Assembly (NCBI GenBank): GCA_014529385.2
Contig: CM043968.1
Coordinates: 22,883,013-22,947,012 of the forward strand
Reading direction: 5' to 3'
Length of the DNA stretch: 64,000 bases
DNA from: Adiantum capillus-veneris
Lineage: Eukaryota; Streptophyta; Polypodiopsida; Polypodiales; Pteridaceae
This document shows positions 11,969-23,125 of this stretch, piece after piece. The notes below the pieces were generated by a model. That model did no database searches, was not told the origin of the DNA, and was given only the letters and a program-made list of their open reading frames with translations. The number at the start of each line of letters is the position of its first letter. The first letter of the stretch is position 1. The translations under genes and the position numbers were made by a program.

Positions 11969-13110
11969 TGTGAGCAGGATGGAAACACGCAGAATGCCTC
12001 TATAATGACCCAAAACACACTCTTGGAATGATATACATACACCCTATGGGGCACCACTCGGCTTACACAATCCACCTGGCTGAGACAAGGAACACACCAA
12101 TGGAGTGAGAGGAGAGAGACTTCCCACTTGCCCACTCAACACAGAGACACACGCACACGCACACACCCAAAAACTCAGCTCAAAAGATGATAATTTTTGA
12201 TGTTTAGATACAAATGAGCTTGGGCCAACACAAATGGGGCAAATAGTTTACACAGTATTTAAGAAATACACCGGATACAACCACAAAGTTAAGCAGAGGA
12301 TTCACTCACCGGAGAAGATTACACAGAAAAATAGCAGAAAAAGAGTGATAAATTTGGCAAAATAGACAGAGACATCGCGTCCGGAACAGCCTAAAACCCT
12401 AGTCTACAATGTCAAAGTGCTCAAATTCGACCTCGGATGAGCAGTTTAGGGCCAAAACAGGCTCCAAAATGAGCAAAAACACAGTTGCGGTTGTTCCTCC
12501 TCTTCTCTCCACGTTTTTTTCTGGTCTTCTCTCTATTTTTTCAGTTCCCACACTTAGCTTTATTACTTGGGCACCCTTGGCCTTTTAGTTGACCTCAAAC
12601 GGACCCCGAACAGGCCAAAAACTGACCTTGCAGTGCATAGTTGTCACCTTTTTGCATCATCCGCACACCTAGCACTTAGATTTTTTCAATAATGCATCCC
12701 GCCACCACATGAAGTGGCCCCAAAAGATGGTCCTCATGATGACCTTTCTTCATAATTATCACAGGGAAACACCCACGTTGTGTCCATACTTCTCCACGTG
12801 CAAGTATTGACCCCATTCAGCCTCTTGACGCCACTAGATGCCATCTGACGCACCTGCTTACCTCATGTCATCGGCCCGCGTATAGCTTCCTCGATAAGTT
12901 TTACGCGCTACCAACTCCTCATTATTATAGAAAAAACACACTGGTACTGGTAACGATGAAAATCGATGCACTATGTACACCTTGTCCTACCTGTACACAT
13001 GTGGGCCCTACGTAACCACCTGGCTATGGAAATTGGGCAATCCTTTATTCGATGCACCATGCATGTGTATGTACATATGCACAATCCCTTGCTCCAAAAA
13101 ACTCCTGACA
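11969..13110 (-). repeat. Full 5' LTR of the gypsy element (1,142 bp)
   Basis: On the minus strand it begins TGTCAGGAG at 13110 and ends CTCACA at 11969, with ACGT duplicated outside. It would carry the promoter; I could not pick a convincing TATA box. Confidence 0.82.
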
Positions 13111-13449
13111 ACGTCCATACTACTGTGACATTAGATGAGGAGGACGAAGGTATGGCAGAGCAAGCTGATAGATATACGAGGGATGATGCAAAAACGAGGC
13201 AGAATTGACACTTGTGGATGAAGATGCAATGGATGAAGACAATTTGCCAGAACGAGTTGGGGAAGACTTATGTCTGCAATTAGAGATAGACGATGATATG
13301 GTGCAAGATCTTATCGATGATGCCTCACTCGTCGAGGCCTAGGCCTGTAAGTGTTTGTGGGAAGACGTTGATTTTAAATTAAGCTTAAAGTTAATTTAAA
13401 CAAACGTATTATGACGCTTTATTTTACTTTCTTTGTGTAGGACTTTAGT

Positions 13450-14583
13450 ATGGCAGACCAGTTTCCAGATCCCGCTTCTATGAGTGCAGATGCATTCATG
13501 GGCTTTGTCACACGGATGACCCCCAGTCAGATGGCAGAGGCTTCTCAGTACTGGGTAGCCAGAGGCACGGGTACTACGTCTCTCGGCTTCACACCCGAGG
13601 GTCCGACGCCTATGGGGGGGACACCTATGGGGAGGACGCCTATGGGGAGGGGATGCCTACGGGTACGACGCCTGCGAGGTCTCCCATCACGGCCGCTTCG
13701 ACACCTAGGGGTGTGGCAGAGGCGGGTACGTCCTCATCTCCGCAACACAGGCGCACATCGCCGATCGTCAGGTGGAGGTGGTGGTTGTTGTGGAGGAGGG
13801 TCCACAGATGTTCGACCCCTCCTCGCTCACGACCCCCGTCCTACCCTGGCACACCTCTCGACACACCTCTTGGCACACCTCGGACACCTTGGGGGGAACA
13901 CGATCCTAGTGCCTCCAAGCTCTATACTGTACGGGAAGATGGTTCTGTTGACATGGATAGAGTCGGGACTGAGATGAGACAGCGGATTCGCCAGCTCGTG
14001 GAGCTGCAGTTTTCGACCAGCATTCTGACACCTTGGCTTGAGCAGGATGAGGACAAAGTCAGTTATATAGTGGAGACCATCTTGAGAGAGTACCAGCCTC
14101 CTCCGGGTTCAAAGGCTGTTCCGAGGAGGTGGATCAAGGGTGTTGCACAAGACACCGTGAAAAATCGACGAGATGCAGCTCGGCAGTCTTTCAAGACCGG
14201 CTCGCCGAAACCTTCGGGCATCCCACACGAGACGTGGCTGCAGATGAGGGAGGATGAGCGGACAGCGCACACGCGGTTCAGACAGCAGCGTTAGGCCGCG
14301 CAGATACGACAGATGACCAGGGAGACATCTCATCTTGGCAGCAGAGGCTTCGACACCTTTCGCTATGAGTTTGTGAGTTTCTAATCCAATCCTAGCTATG
14401 GCGGTTTTGAAAACGTGATGAATCATGTATTCTTATTTTTGTATAAACGCAGAATCTTGCGATGCATCGAGCCCTGACACGCCAGGAGGAGATAGATGGA
14501 TATCGTAGAGGTATCTATGAAGTATTGAATGATCTTGATGCTTCAGAAGAGCCTGTAGACTGGGAGGCCTTAGAGTCTCGCTG
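13450..14583 (+). pseudogene. Second CACTA gene (TnpA-like), frameshifted
   Basis: Lies 108 bases after the transposase stop, where CACTA elements carry their second, DNA-binding gene. The ATG at 13450 starts MADQFPDPASMSADAFMG. A Pro/Thr/Gly-rich low-complexity region follows (repeats of TPMGG/TPMGR), then a conserved-looking domain at about 13915-14294 (KLYTVREDGSVDMDRVG, VPRRWIKGVAQDTVKNRR, PHETWLQMREDERTAH). A TAG at 14292-14294 interrupts it. A GT-AG intron at about 14373-14452 (GTGAGT donor, AACGCAG acceptor) joins RYEF to NLAMHRALTRQEEID, ending at a stop at 14581-14583. At least two frame changes occur in the low-complexity part (about 13640-13830). The call rests on position and general resemblance, not on a decisive motif. 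Confidence 0.65.
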
Positions 14584-14765
14584 ATTGCTTGAGGTGAGAC
14601 GTTAATATGTGTGAGTTGATTTAATTAAATAAGTATATGTGAAGTAATATCAATACTAATTTTGTGACTTGTCCTATGTGCAGGTTGTGACGCCTAGTCA
14701 TCAATGGATTTCATATATATGCTTTGTGAGACACAGACACTCTTCTGTGTCTCTTTTTTGTATAG

Positions 14766-15075
14766 ACATATATGGTTATGGTTATTGTTCAGACAGTTAT
14801 TGTTTTCCTTATGGTTATGGTTATTGTCATTGTCATTGGATAGACATGGTTATTTCTCCTATTCTTGTATAGACATGGTTATGGTTCTTGTTTTGTTTAT
14901 GGTTATGTTTAACTTTCTAGTTATGCTTATGGTTATTGTTAATTTTGTTTATGGTTATGGTTATCTGCATTATGGTTTTGATCAAAGTGGTTATGGCCAG
15001 ATATGGTTTTAATTTGGTTATGGTTTTGCACAAATTAAGTTCTATGGTTTTAAGTTGGTACGGTTATGATTTTGC
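14766..15075 (+). repeat. Degenerate GGTTAT repeat
   Basis: About 300 bases rich in imperfect copies of GGTTAT / GGTTATTGTT, downstream of the second CACTA gene and inside the element. No coding signal. Confidence 0.85.
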
Positions 15076-15357
15076 ACAAAGTTCATTTCATTTCTTTCAT
15101 TGGCCTTAAATCTCATGTGAGATTCTACATGGATAGCATGTAGGTGGCGTATACATGATATGATTTTTTTATAAAAGTTTATGTAAAAACGAAGGGAACT
15201 CTGTCGAAATTTCTGCAGGAGCACGGTTGATTTTGGTGCTGCTCGCTTTCTTGGACAGAGGACAGGCAGTCTGGGTGTGGCTGTGGCTGTGTCCATCTTT
15301 TCACTCGGCACAGACTAGGCCGCCTGTCCTTTGCCCAAGAAAAAAATTTTCTGTTAT

Positions 15358-15480
15358 GTGCGTCGCTAAGCCCGTCGAAATACCCGTCGATAATATTACC
15401 TTTCGACGCATATATCGACGGTTTTGTAGGGATGCGTATATCGATGGGCTTTTCGACGGGATGCGTCGAAACTTGCGTCA
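15358..15480 (-). repeat. CACTA right subterminal repeats
   Basis: Copies of the TCGACG / CGTCGA motif, including CCCGTCGAAATACCCGTCGA and CGACGCATATATCGACGG, mirroring the left-end array. Confidence 0.82.
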
Positions 15481-15492
15481 AAGGTCCCCTTT

Positions 15493-15504
15493 TTTGTTGT
15501 AGTG
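15493..15504 (-). repeat. CACTA terminal inverted repeat, right
   Basis: TTTGTTGTAGTG, the exact reverse complement of CACTACAACAAA. Confidence 0.93.
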
Positions 15505-15507
15505 CAT
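15505..15507. repeat. CACTA target site duplication (right), CAT
   Basis: CAT directly after the right terminus, matching 3127-3129. Confidence 0.85.
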
Positions 15508-16288
15508 GTGGCCACAAGCTATTCTGTAGTGTCCAATCCAACTATGGAAAAAATGTTCGTAAACTGGGCAAGGGCAAATTGCATCCTCAGTGTGACCTGG
15601 AGGTGGACGCAATGCGTTAGGATGGTTGATCATTGTCATGATCAATTGCTCTTAAACCCATTCTTCCATTTCACGGAGTTCACACCTGAGAAACTTGATA
15701 TTTCTCTGTAAGTCTATGTTATTGCATGAGTCCCCTTCCCCCGTCATCTCAGTGAAGGTATGAAGCTGTGTTTGCAATTCCTCCACAACTTCATGTGTTT
15801 GCATAGTGGAGCCAGCCAATGCATATCTAAGCTCCCCTCATGATATTGTGATTGTCTCACTATTTGGATATCCGCTACACTCTTATTGGGGACTCTGCTG
15901 CTGAAGTCCACTGGCTCATTCCAAACAAATTGGACGTATAGTATCTTTGCAAACCACAAGGGACAGTCTGTGTGGTTTAGTGTACTCCCTGTGCAGGCAA
16001 GGTATATAGCTTTTTCATGCGTGCATACGGCTGGCACAACACACTTATCCAGCTCCCATCTTCCCTTGCGGAGAGAGGAGTTAGACACATGTGGCAATGC
16101 TTCCTTCACCATCTCTGTGGGGACGTCTCTGTTGATGTCTTTCCACGTTTTCCATTCTCCGACTCCCACTCACTGGTCCTTGCAGCAACTCTTGGTTGGT
16201 CATTCAGGCCAATTGTATTAGCAAGTGCATGCAAGCAATTGTATGCTTTTTTAGATTTTCCACACTCGTCCATACCTGTCACAAACAC
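15505..16288 (-). pseudogene. RING-like gene, upstream piece
   Basis: Minus-strand coding remnant whose 3' end lies at 3129-2947, beyond the CACTA insertion. A likely splice acceptor (TGTTTGTGACAG) precedes 16276. The frame carries KKAYNCLHALANTIGLNDQP, shifts near 16150, then continues with TWKDINRDVPTEMVKEALPH and WFAKILYVQFVWNEPVDFSS. A lost G in a G run at 15834-15837 shifts the frame again into ELRYALAGSTMQTHEVVEEL. A TAA occurs at 15653-15655. The last part holds AICPCPVYEHFFHSWIG and ACGHM, the first half of a RING-like motif. I do not recognise the N-terminal part. It may be the C-terminal half of the kinase-like gene at 16705-18205 or a separate gene. Confidence 0.6.
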
Positions 16289-16704
16289 AATTACAATATC
16301 TCAATGTGTGATAGAACTTAAGTTTGCATCACAAATACGTTTGCAAATCCACTGGTACACCTTCGTTTAAGTTATCACAACACACCACACTTTGTATTAA
16401 TTATTGTGCACCATGACTTTATTTGCAAATACAATGTCCAAATTTCAACTAAAACTATAACAACACACCACATTGATCGCTTTGCTCCATTATTACAAAA
16501 AGACTTTACTTTTGAATACAGATTCACAAATTCAACATAAATGTCATGACACATCACATTGTGTATTAATTTTTTTGCCCCATGACTACATCATTATAAA
16601 ATGGTACAATTTAACTCCATGGTCCATGAATATACAAAAAGCTCCATTTACGTATGTCAAATAATCCAAAAGAGACTACTGTTTACAAAAGTGATCAAAG
16701 TAAA
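16289..16704. other. No gene seen; possible intron
   Basis: AT-rich, without coding signal on either strand. It lies between the kinase-like and RING-like parts on the minus strand and could be an intron if they are one gene. Confidence 0.4.
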
Positions 16705-18205
16705 CTAAAATCTAGGCATCATATCACTAAGCGGACGCAAACACATCTCCGAGTTGAGCTCTAAGATATCTAAATGCTCACTCATATTTAGCAATGTCTT
16801 TCTCTGCCTAGGTGTTGTTGTAAGTAGTTTTTCCACATTATAGAGGCAATCATGCTGCAATCAATTCTCTTTTGCTTTTTCCATGGCACATTGTAATGCT
16901 TTGAAAAGTCTTTGCATCAATCACATAGTTGCTCAATGCAGAAAGCAGCTGCATAGGTGTCAGTGGCTTTCAAATACGGACAAGAAGCTTTTGGGTTGCA
17001 AATCTCGGGGGGTCTCTAAGGATGAAGGGCATGCTTTGTGGGGCCTTTGATGTTGGTTTGTCGCTTCTCAAGTCCAATTCGCAGTGCCAACCCCCAATAA
17101 ATGACACCCACATGTGGCACACCTTCCTTAGTGAAGTCAATCACATGATGTTCCATGGGTGCAAGTCACAATGTATAATTCCTTTGTTGTGTGCATGTGC
17201 CATGGTCTTCACCAGAGCATCCATAAAATAAGGCACCCAATTGAGCATATGCTTGCACATCTCTAACTCTTGCTCTGTGGGAGGGCGTCTAGGATCTTCT
17301 TTTTAAGCCGCCAGTATGTTAGAGAATTTTCCTTTGGGTGGTGGAACACACTCTTACATGTCACCAAGATCCATTCCATTGAAGCGAGGAAAAACAAGGG
17401 ACCATGGCTCTTGGTGTGTTTGTGCAATGCATACAACGATGCCCTTGTGGAACAATTGCATGCTCGGCTCTAGAGCAAAAGGTTGATGGCTCTCTGTTGC
17501 ATCTCCTTTGAAGTGTTTGACCACATACTTCACCTCTAGCGGCAACCAAGTGACTCCATCAATTGTGCACTCTAACACAACTCCATAGCATCCTTTCCCA
17601 AGATTTCGGCCATGTTTGATAGCTTTGGGTGTGAGGTAAACACCAATGGCACACTGAGACATAAAGCGGGTGTGTAGAAAATGATCCATCCCAGCTTTTG
17701 AATCTGATCTTGATCCTACTGTATCTTGAGAGGAGGTTGTTGAATAAAAGATGGTTCTAGTTTTGTGGCTATGAACATCTTGAGCATCAATATTGCGTGC
17801 TCTTTTTTATTTTGACCTCTGTACACGCCATATATTAGTCCAATGTTGTAGCTTGGCTAGATCTGCACCCGATGGTGCATCAACACCCAAGTCTCTTAAG
17901 CATTGTGCCATATTGCCCACAATACTATCTATTAGCCTACAAATAGTCTTTGCTTCTATAGATGAGAAGTGTGCATGAACTGCTTCAATTATCATATCAA
18001 AGAAACGATCTCTGCACATCTCACTCTCCAATAAAAAGGTAATCTCATCCATGGTCAGAGCACATATGCACGTGACCAATAGAGATCTGATCTTGGTTTT
18101 TAACTCCTTCATTTCCACATGATCCATGCTTGCTACAATCAGCACATATTTTATGATTTTTAAAGACAACATAACTTTACATTTTATAGCAAATATATGC
18201 ACCAT
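16705..18205 (-). pseudogene. Protein-kinase-like pseudogene (kinase-1)
   Basis: One long minus-strand frame interrupted by stops. A likely splice acceptor (GTGCTGATTGTAG) precedes MDHVEMKELKTKIRSLL, so upstream exons may exist. The N-terminal ~110 codons look helical. The kinase glycine loop is LGKGCYGVVL near 17590, followed by the hydrophobic strand EVKYVVKHFKG that could carry the catalytic lysine. The catalytic loop is IIHCDLHPWNIM at about 17145-17180, an HRDLKPxN-type motif with C in place of R and H in place of K. In-frame stops occur at 17807-17809, 17354-17356, 17303-17305, 17141-17143 and 16970-16972. After the last, the frame shifts and an open stretch ends PLSDMMPRF at 16705. I cannot see a convincing DFG motif. 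Too many stops to be active. Confidence 0.72.
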
Positions 18206-18238
18206 GCATTGAAATTAACGACAACACTAGTTTAAAGA

Positions 18239-19020
18239 GTAGGCAATCATTCAATGAGAGTGACAACACCTCCAACCCAGTAGTAGGGTTGATGCCGAGA
18301 CCAACACTAAACTAACCCAACAAGACAGAGCATCATTCAATGCAACTAACAACACCTCCAACCCAATAGTAGGGTTGATGCCGATAGCAACACTAAACTA
18401 AGCCTAAAAAGCAGGGCATTGTTTGATGAAACTAACAACACCTCCAGCCCAATGGTAGAGTTGATGCCAAAAGAAACACCATACTAGCTTAAAAGCAAGG
18501 ACATCATTCAATGCAACTAATGGCACCTCCAACCCAAATGATAGGGTTGATGCCAATAGCAACACCAAAATTAGCCTAAAAAGCAAGACATCATTCGATG
18601 AATCTAACGACACCCCCAGCCCAATGGTAGCGATGATGCCTTAAGAAACACCAAACTAGCCTAAAAAGCAAGGAAATCATTCAATGAATCTAATGAAACC
18701 TCCAATCCAGTAGTAGGACTGATGCCGAAAGAAACATTGAACTAGCCTATCAGCACATACATCACTAATAAAACACAAAAGTAGTCTATTAGCTTGTACA
18801 AATACACTCCCAGTCCAATAATAGAACTGATGACAAAAACAAGGCTAATACTACCTATAAATTGAATGTAACCAGCTATGTTCAACAACGACACTTTTGG
18901 TCCAAAATAGAACCGATGCCGAAGTGAACACAATTGACACGTTATAAAACAGTGCTAGCTGGTCTAGCATTTCACAACGACACTTCCGGTCCAATATTAG
19001 GACTGATGCCAACGTAAAAA
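18239..19020 (+). repeat. Tandem repeat, period ~86 bp, about nine units
   Basis: The core ACACCTCCAACCCA followed by GTAGGGTTGATGCC recurs near 18265, 18352, 18438, 18523, 18610 and 18696, at steps of 85-87 bases. Three more diverged units lie near 18803, 18889 and 18980. Units at the low-coordinate end are more alike than those at the other end. It lies between the kinase-like exons and the putative minus-strand promoter, so it may be within a 5' intron. Confidence 0.9.
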
Positions 19021-19217
19021 GCAAGATCAGCCTACTTTTAAAACTACAAAAAACAATTTATTTAAAAATATATATAACAGTTTAAAAACAAAAAAGTAAA
19101 AGAGCATACGAAAGTAAACTAAAATTTATATTGTAGTTTTCTTTGTTCCTTGTGAGGACACCTGTGCAAATCAAAACTCAGAGGATACAATTGTGAAGAG
19201 AATGTGGCCCCTAGGGA

Positions 19218-19229
19218 CCTATTTATAGG
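19218..19229 (-). promoter_or_regulatory. Putative TATA box for kinase-1
   Basis: Minus strand CCTATAAATAGG in a locally GC-rich stretch (19200-19380), upstream of the kinase-like locus. A start ~30 bases on would be near 19190. The sequence is nearly palindromic, so direction rests on context. Confidence 0.45.
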
Positions 19230-19235
19230 TACCCT

Positions 19236-19912
19236 AGCAACCCGTCGAGCTATGAAGCGGGATAGTCAGGGCTACAGCCCTCACGGTATTTAAGGTATCC
19301 CTCTAGGGCCCAGTGGGCAGAGAAGATATCCCGGCGGGCAAATCTCACCGAGCCTCCCGATCTTCTTCAAGTCACCATGCCAATTTTTGTGAATGTGAAG
19401 ACTTGTGAATTGAGGATTTTGTTAATTAACAGTGTGATTACAAACAAAAACACGTGATCACGTGAATTTGAAATCCTTGATATTATCCAAACTAAGGTCA
19501 TACCTAATGCAAGGCAAAATAAAAGGATGCACTAATATGTTTATTTCAGCTAACCTACGAGGACTTAAAATTCTACAAATTACACGTTGAAATTGTAGCT
19601 TTGTACTAACAGTGAGGTGTACATTTTGTCTTCCAATAGGGATAAAGGGGTCATACAAATTTTTGTGATTCATGCAAAAGGCTAGAAGTTCATACAACAA
19701 AAAATAGAAATATGTACAAAGCGATCCTCTGTGGGGCACCAAAATTGAAGCAGCCTAGGGTGGACAACAAGAGAAGCAACCTCTAAACACTCCTCAAGGT
19801 GCTTAGAGCCCCTCACATTTACCACTAGGCCAACTCCCCTTAACACACACAAGAAACATTATGCAAACACACAGACACATCAAGTGAAGCAATAAAGATG
19901 TAGAGCAAGCAA
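19236..19912. other. No gene seen
   Basis: The first ~150 bases are GC-rich and form the upstream side of the putative kinase-1 promoter. The rest is AT-rich without recognisable coding, repeat or element ends. Confidence 0.4.
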
Positions 19913-20058
<146 letters not shown>

Positions 20059-20090
20059 TAGAGCTTGTGCACTACCTGATTTTTAACTTG

Positions 20091-20390
20091 CAAAGTGATG
20101 TTGTTCGTTATGACGTAATGATGGAGCTTTTATAAAGCTAAAACAATTCTTAATGAATACTAAAACATGTTACCATATACATGTGGTAGTGATGTGTGTG
20201 AACACACTAGGACCACCGGGGCACTTTTTCCCTCTTTAGGAGGTTTTTTCCACCGAGCATTGTATATACGCCCATCACTCTAGGGCTATCTATCTTTCCA
20301 TTGCACACTAAGTAACACACTCTCTATTTTGTGCCTTGAGCTTGCTTTGTCTCCTCCAAGCTGTGTGTCTCTGCAACCCTAATTCCAACA
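20091..20390 (+). repeat. Probable 5' LTR end of copia-1
   Basis: The right edge is set by CCAACA followed at once by a primer site. The left edge is not visible, and I did not find a second copy near 24960, so this is a partial LTR call. Confidence 0.5.
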
Positions 20391-20405
20391 ATTGGTATCA
20401 GAGCA
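20391..20405 (+). promoter_or_regulatory. Copia-1 primer binding site
   Basis: ATTGGTATCAGAGCA, the standard plant site complementary to initiator tRNA-Met. Confidence 0.85.
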
Positions 20406-20752
20406 GGTTATGTCCTCCCGGGCTTAGTCGCTAGCAGCTCCAGTACATGCCTGCTCACTTTCTTCGATTTTAGTGAGCTTTGGCAAGTGTTCGCAGGTTG
20501 ACAAAGAAATTGGGAAAGCTCGTAGAGCTCAATCTGCTCATATTTTTGATTCGGGCTCATTTCGGCCTCTGTTTCCACTACAGGCAGGTTTGCACAGGCA
20601 ATTTCGTCATTTTGTGCAAAATTTTTGTCAGTGCCATTTTTTGCATAACAGGTGCTTTATAGTCTTCTACGGTTTGTGCTATATAGCACGTGTTGTTTCC
20701 GCTCCATTTCTCCTATTTTCGGGCAATTTTTACATCAGGTGTAGCATTTACC

Positions 20753-21745
20753 ATGGCTGACAACAACCACACAGATGTGTTCAAGATGTTTGCTGCTGAG
20801 GACAGGTTGGATGGGGACAATTACCCTATGTGGGCTTATATGATGCAACATGTTCTTGTGTCAAAGGGCGTCTAAATTATTGTGCAGGGCATTGATGTAC
20901 GTCTTGGTTCTGAGGATGTAGGTGATGTTGAGGATGTTGCAAGTCTTGCAGCTATTAGAGTTGTTTTGCCTACAGCAGAACAAGCTCGTTGGGATGTAAA
21001 GGATGCACACGCTCATGCATTGATTGCGTTGTCTATGAAGTGCACCATTGTTCCTCACATCCGTTCAGCAAAATCTGCAAAACAGGCTTGGGATATTTTG
21101 GTTGGTCTTTATGCAAGCCGCAATGAGGCTAAAATTACTTTGCTGGGTAAAGAGCTGGAGTCGAAGATTATGCATGAGGAAGATGATATGGAAACTTTCC
21201 TTGCTAGTGTCAAGGATATCAATGAGCAACTTATTTCTGCAGGTGAAGTCATTTCAGACAGTTCCCTTGTGCAGACTGTTCTTGATGCCTTACCAGATTC
21301 TTATCAGACTTTTGCTAGTACTTGGAGACTTATGACCCAAGGAAATCCAGCAGTTGTCAAGTTTGATGCATTATGCACATTGCTGTTGCAAGAGTCACTT
21401 TCCAAAAAAAAATAGGACTAGACAGCGTGCAGTTGAACAGGCTTTTATTGCTTCTCAAAGAAATGGTGGTAACAACAATGCAGCCACTTCTTATGGTTCT
21501 GCTGCGAGTGGCAAAAATTTTGTTCCTAATGCTTCTGCTAGTAGCAATTCGTCTGGAAATTTTGGTGATAAGGGAAAAAAGAAGATGCGTTGCCATTATT
21601 GTAAAGCTAATGATCACTTGATCAAGTCGTGTCCTAAGTTGAAGGCCAAAGAGGCTAAGAAGAAAGAGGGTGGTTCCACTACAAATGCAACCATTTTTGA
21701 GTCTTTTGTAAAAGGAGACTGTAATATTGATGTTGATGCAGAATA
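20753..21745 (+). pseudogene. Copia-1 gag
   Basis: Starts MADNNHTDVFKMFAAEDRLD, the usual opening of copia gag (LDGDNYPMWAYMM). A TAA near 20873 follows YMMQHVLVSKGV, after which the gag domain continues (AHALIALSMKCTIVPHIRSA, KITLLGKELESKIMHEEDD, VLDALPDSYQTFASTW). A frameshift occurs in an A run near 21410. The CCHC knuckle CHYCKANDHLIKSC is at about 21590-21632, followed by lysine-rich sequence. Not translatable as a whole. Confidence 0.82.
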
Positions 21746-21794
21746 GGCTTTTAGTGCAGAGTGCACTTACAATCATGTTGTCCATGATGCATGC

Positions 21795-23125
21795 ATGTCA
21801 GCTGCTGCAGATTCACATGTGTGGTATTTCGACAGTGGTGCTACAAAGCACATTACCTCACATTCTGAATTGTTCACCTCTCTTGAGTCTGTCCCTCATG
21901 AGAATTCAGTCACTTGTGCCAACAATGCCTCTTATCCGGTTCAGGGAGTTGGAAAGATTTTGATTACTACTGCAAATGGCAGTTCCTTCACACTTGTTGA
22001 TGCACTTTATGTACCTGGGATCAAGAAGAATCTCTTGTCTATATCCGCACTTGCTAGACTGGACTTGTAGTCAAATTTGTGGATGACAGATGTACAGTTC
22101 ATGATCTCAGTTTTGGTGATGAAATTGTTGCATCTGGCCTTTTGTGCCGTGGGTTGTATAAGCTCACTTTGTATGACAAGTGTGGACAAAATTTTGCAAA
22201 TGTTGTTACAGATTCAAGGGCTATATCAGATGCAAAACTTTGGCATGCAAGTTTTGGTCATCTGAATTTTGCCAGTTTGTTGCGTTTGCAAAAATCTGAT
22301 ATGGTTGCTTCTTTGCCGCCTCTTGAAGCACCTGTCAAACATGTTTGTGAAGGTTGTATTTTGGGTAAGATGCAATGTTCTAAGTTTCCAAAGGATGGTT
22401 CAGTTAGGGCCACATGCAGGTTTGCAACTTGTGCATAGTGATGTTTGTGGGCCCATGCAAACTCCGTCCTTGGGCAACTACCTATACTTCGTGACTTTCA
22501 TTGATGATTACTCCAAGCATGCATGGGTATTTCCGCTTAAAGCGAAGTTCGAAGTTTTTATGTGCTTCAAACAATTTCTGGCTATGGCTGAAAATGTCTC
22601 GAAATGTACTATGGGCACCCTCCGTTCCGATCAATGGAGGGAGTATATGTCTCATGAATTCAATGCATTTCTGGCTAGTCGTGGGATAAAACACCAATGT
22701 ACAGTGCCTTATACACCTCAACAAAATGGTGTTGCTGAGAGGATAAATAGGTCACTTACGGAAATGGCACGATGTATGGTCAAAAGTCAAGCTTTACCGC
22801 ATTCTTTTTGGCTTGAGGCCATCTTAACAGGTGTGGTACAAAAGTTTTGCAGTGTATCAATCCATATGAAGCATGGCATGATAGAAAGCCTTATATTGAG
22901 CACATGCATGTTTTTGGCTATTTGGCATATGCTTTGGTGCCACAAACACAACGCAAAAAATTGGATGATAAGGCTGTCAAATGTATTTTTGTTGGTTATA
23001 ATGCTGAAATCAAACGTTATAGGTTATATCATCCACAAACAAAGCGTATTCTGGTTTCATGTTATGTAGTGTTTGTGGAAGATCTGTTCAGCCCTTGCTG
23101 TCATGTACTAGAGACAGTAATGTAA
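21795..23125 (+). pseudogene. Copia-1 protease and integrase
   Basis: The protease active site is WYFDSGATKHIT (21823-21858) and ends DALYVPGIKKNLLSISAL before a stop near 22068. The GAG-pre-integrase zinc domain follows, with LWHASFGHLNFASLLRL and CEGCILGKM. The integrase core has HSDVCGPMQTPSLGN (first Asp), LRSDQWREYMSHEF (second Asp; the usual DNGGE is altered to DQWRE) and QQNGVAERINRSLTEMARCM (Glu). A frame change near 22830 leads to INPYEAWHDRKPYIEHMHVF and its C-terminal domain. At least three frames are used. Confidence 0.83.

Larger units (their letters stand above)
8086..13110 (-). mobile_element. Ty3/gypsy retrotransposon nested in the CACTA transposase
   Basis: A 5,025 bp LTR element read on the minus strand. 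The 5' LTR is 11969-13110, the primer site follows at 11963, gag is at about 11422-9905 and pro-RT-RNase H at about 9904-8205. A 119 bp stub of the 3' LTR (8086-8204) ends the element. Ends are TG...CA and ACGT is duplicated outside. Integrase, the end of RNase H, the polypurine tract and most of the 3' LTR are missing: the RNase H frame runs directly into LTR sequence. The element cannot move by itself. It inserted after the CACTA element, since it splits that element's gene. Confidence 0.88.
4881..13342 (+). pseudogene. CACTA Tnp2-type transposase, interrupted and mutated
   Basis: Transposase of the element. The ATG at 4881 opens a Cys-rich start (CSCTLCKYQILRKRR). Exon 1 ends at about 5391 and a GT-AG intron spans 5392-5474. 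Exon 2 (5475 to about 6213) holds the Transposase_21 core: CPNDCILF, CPKCRAMRYK, FPIIPRIK, LGMAMDGVNPFG and MWTMHDWPGYG. Exon 3 starts near 6290 with ACPICGQSLD, then LLINHLLDPMHIFKNV, and the DUF4218-like HSHWMFFLERFMKTLKG. A DUF4216-like end follows (FLLDVKWFKV, VIFVPDPRERQWWFV). At 8085 it is cut by the gypsy element; the frame resumes at 13115 and runs through an acidic tail to a stop at 13340-13342. Lesions: in-frame stops at 5007-5009 and 7637-7639, a frame mismatch across the second intron (about 6213-6290), and a frameshift near 13200. Confidence 0.9.

Noticed and set aside
14669-15012. Tyr-rich small membrane-like proteins
   Set aside because: Translations of the GGTTAT repeat tract.
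18239-19020. CRISPR-like array
   Set aside because: Whole ~86 bp units repeat with drift; there are no short identical repeats with unique spacers, and the DNA is plant.
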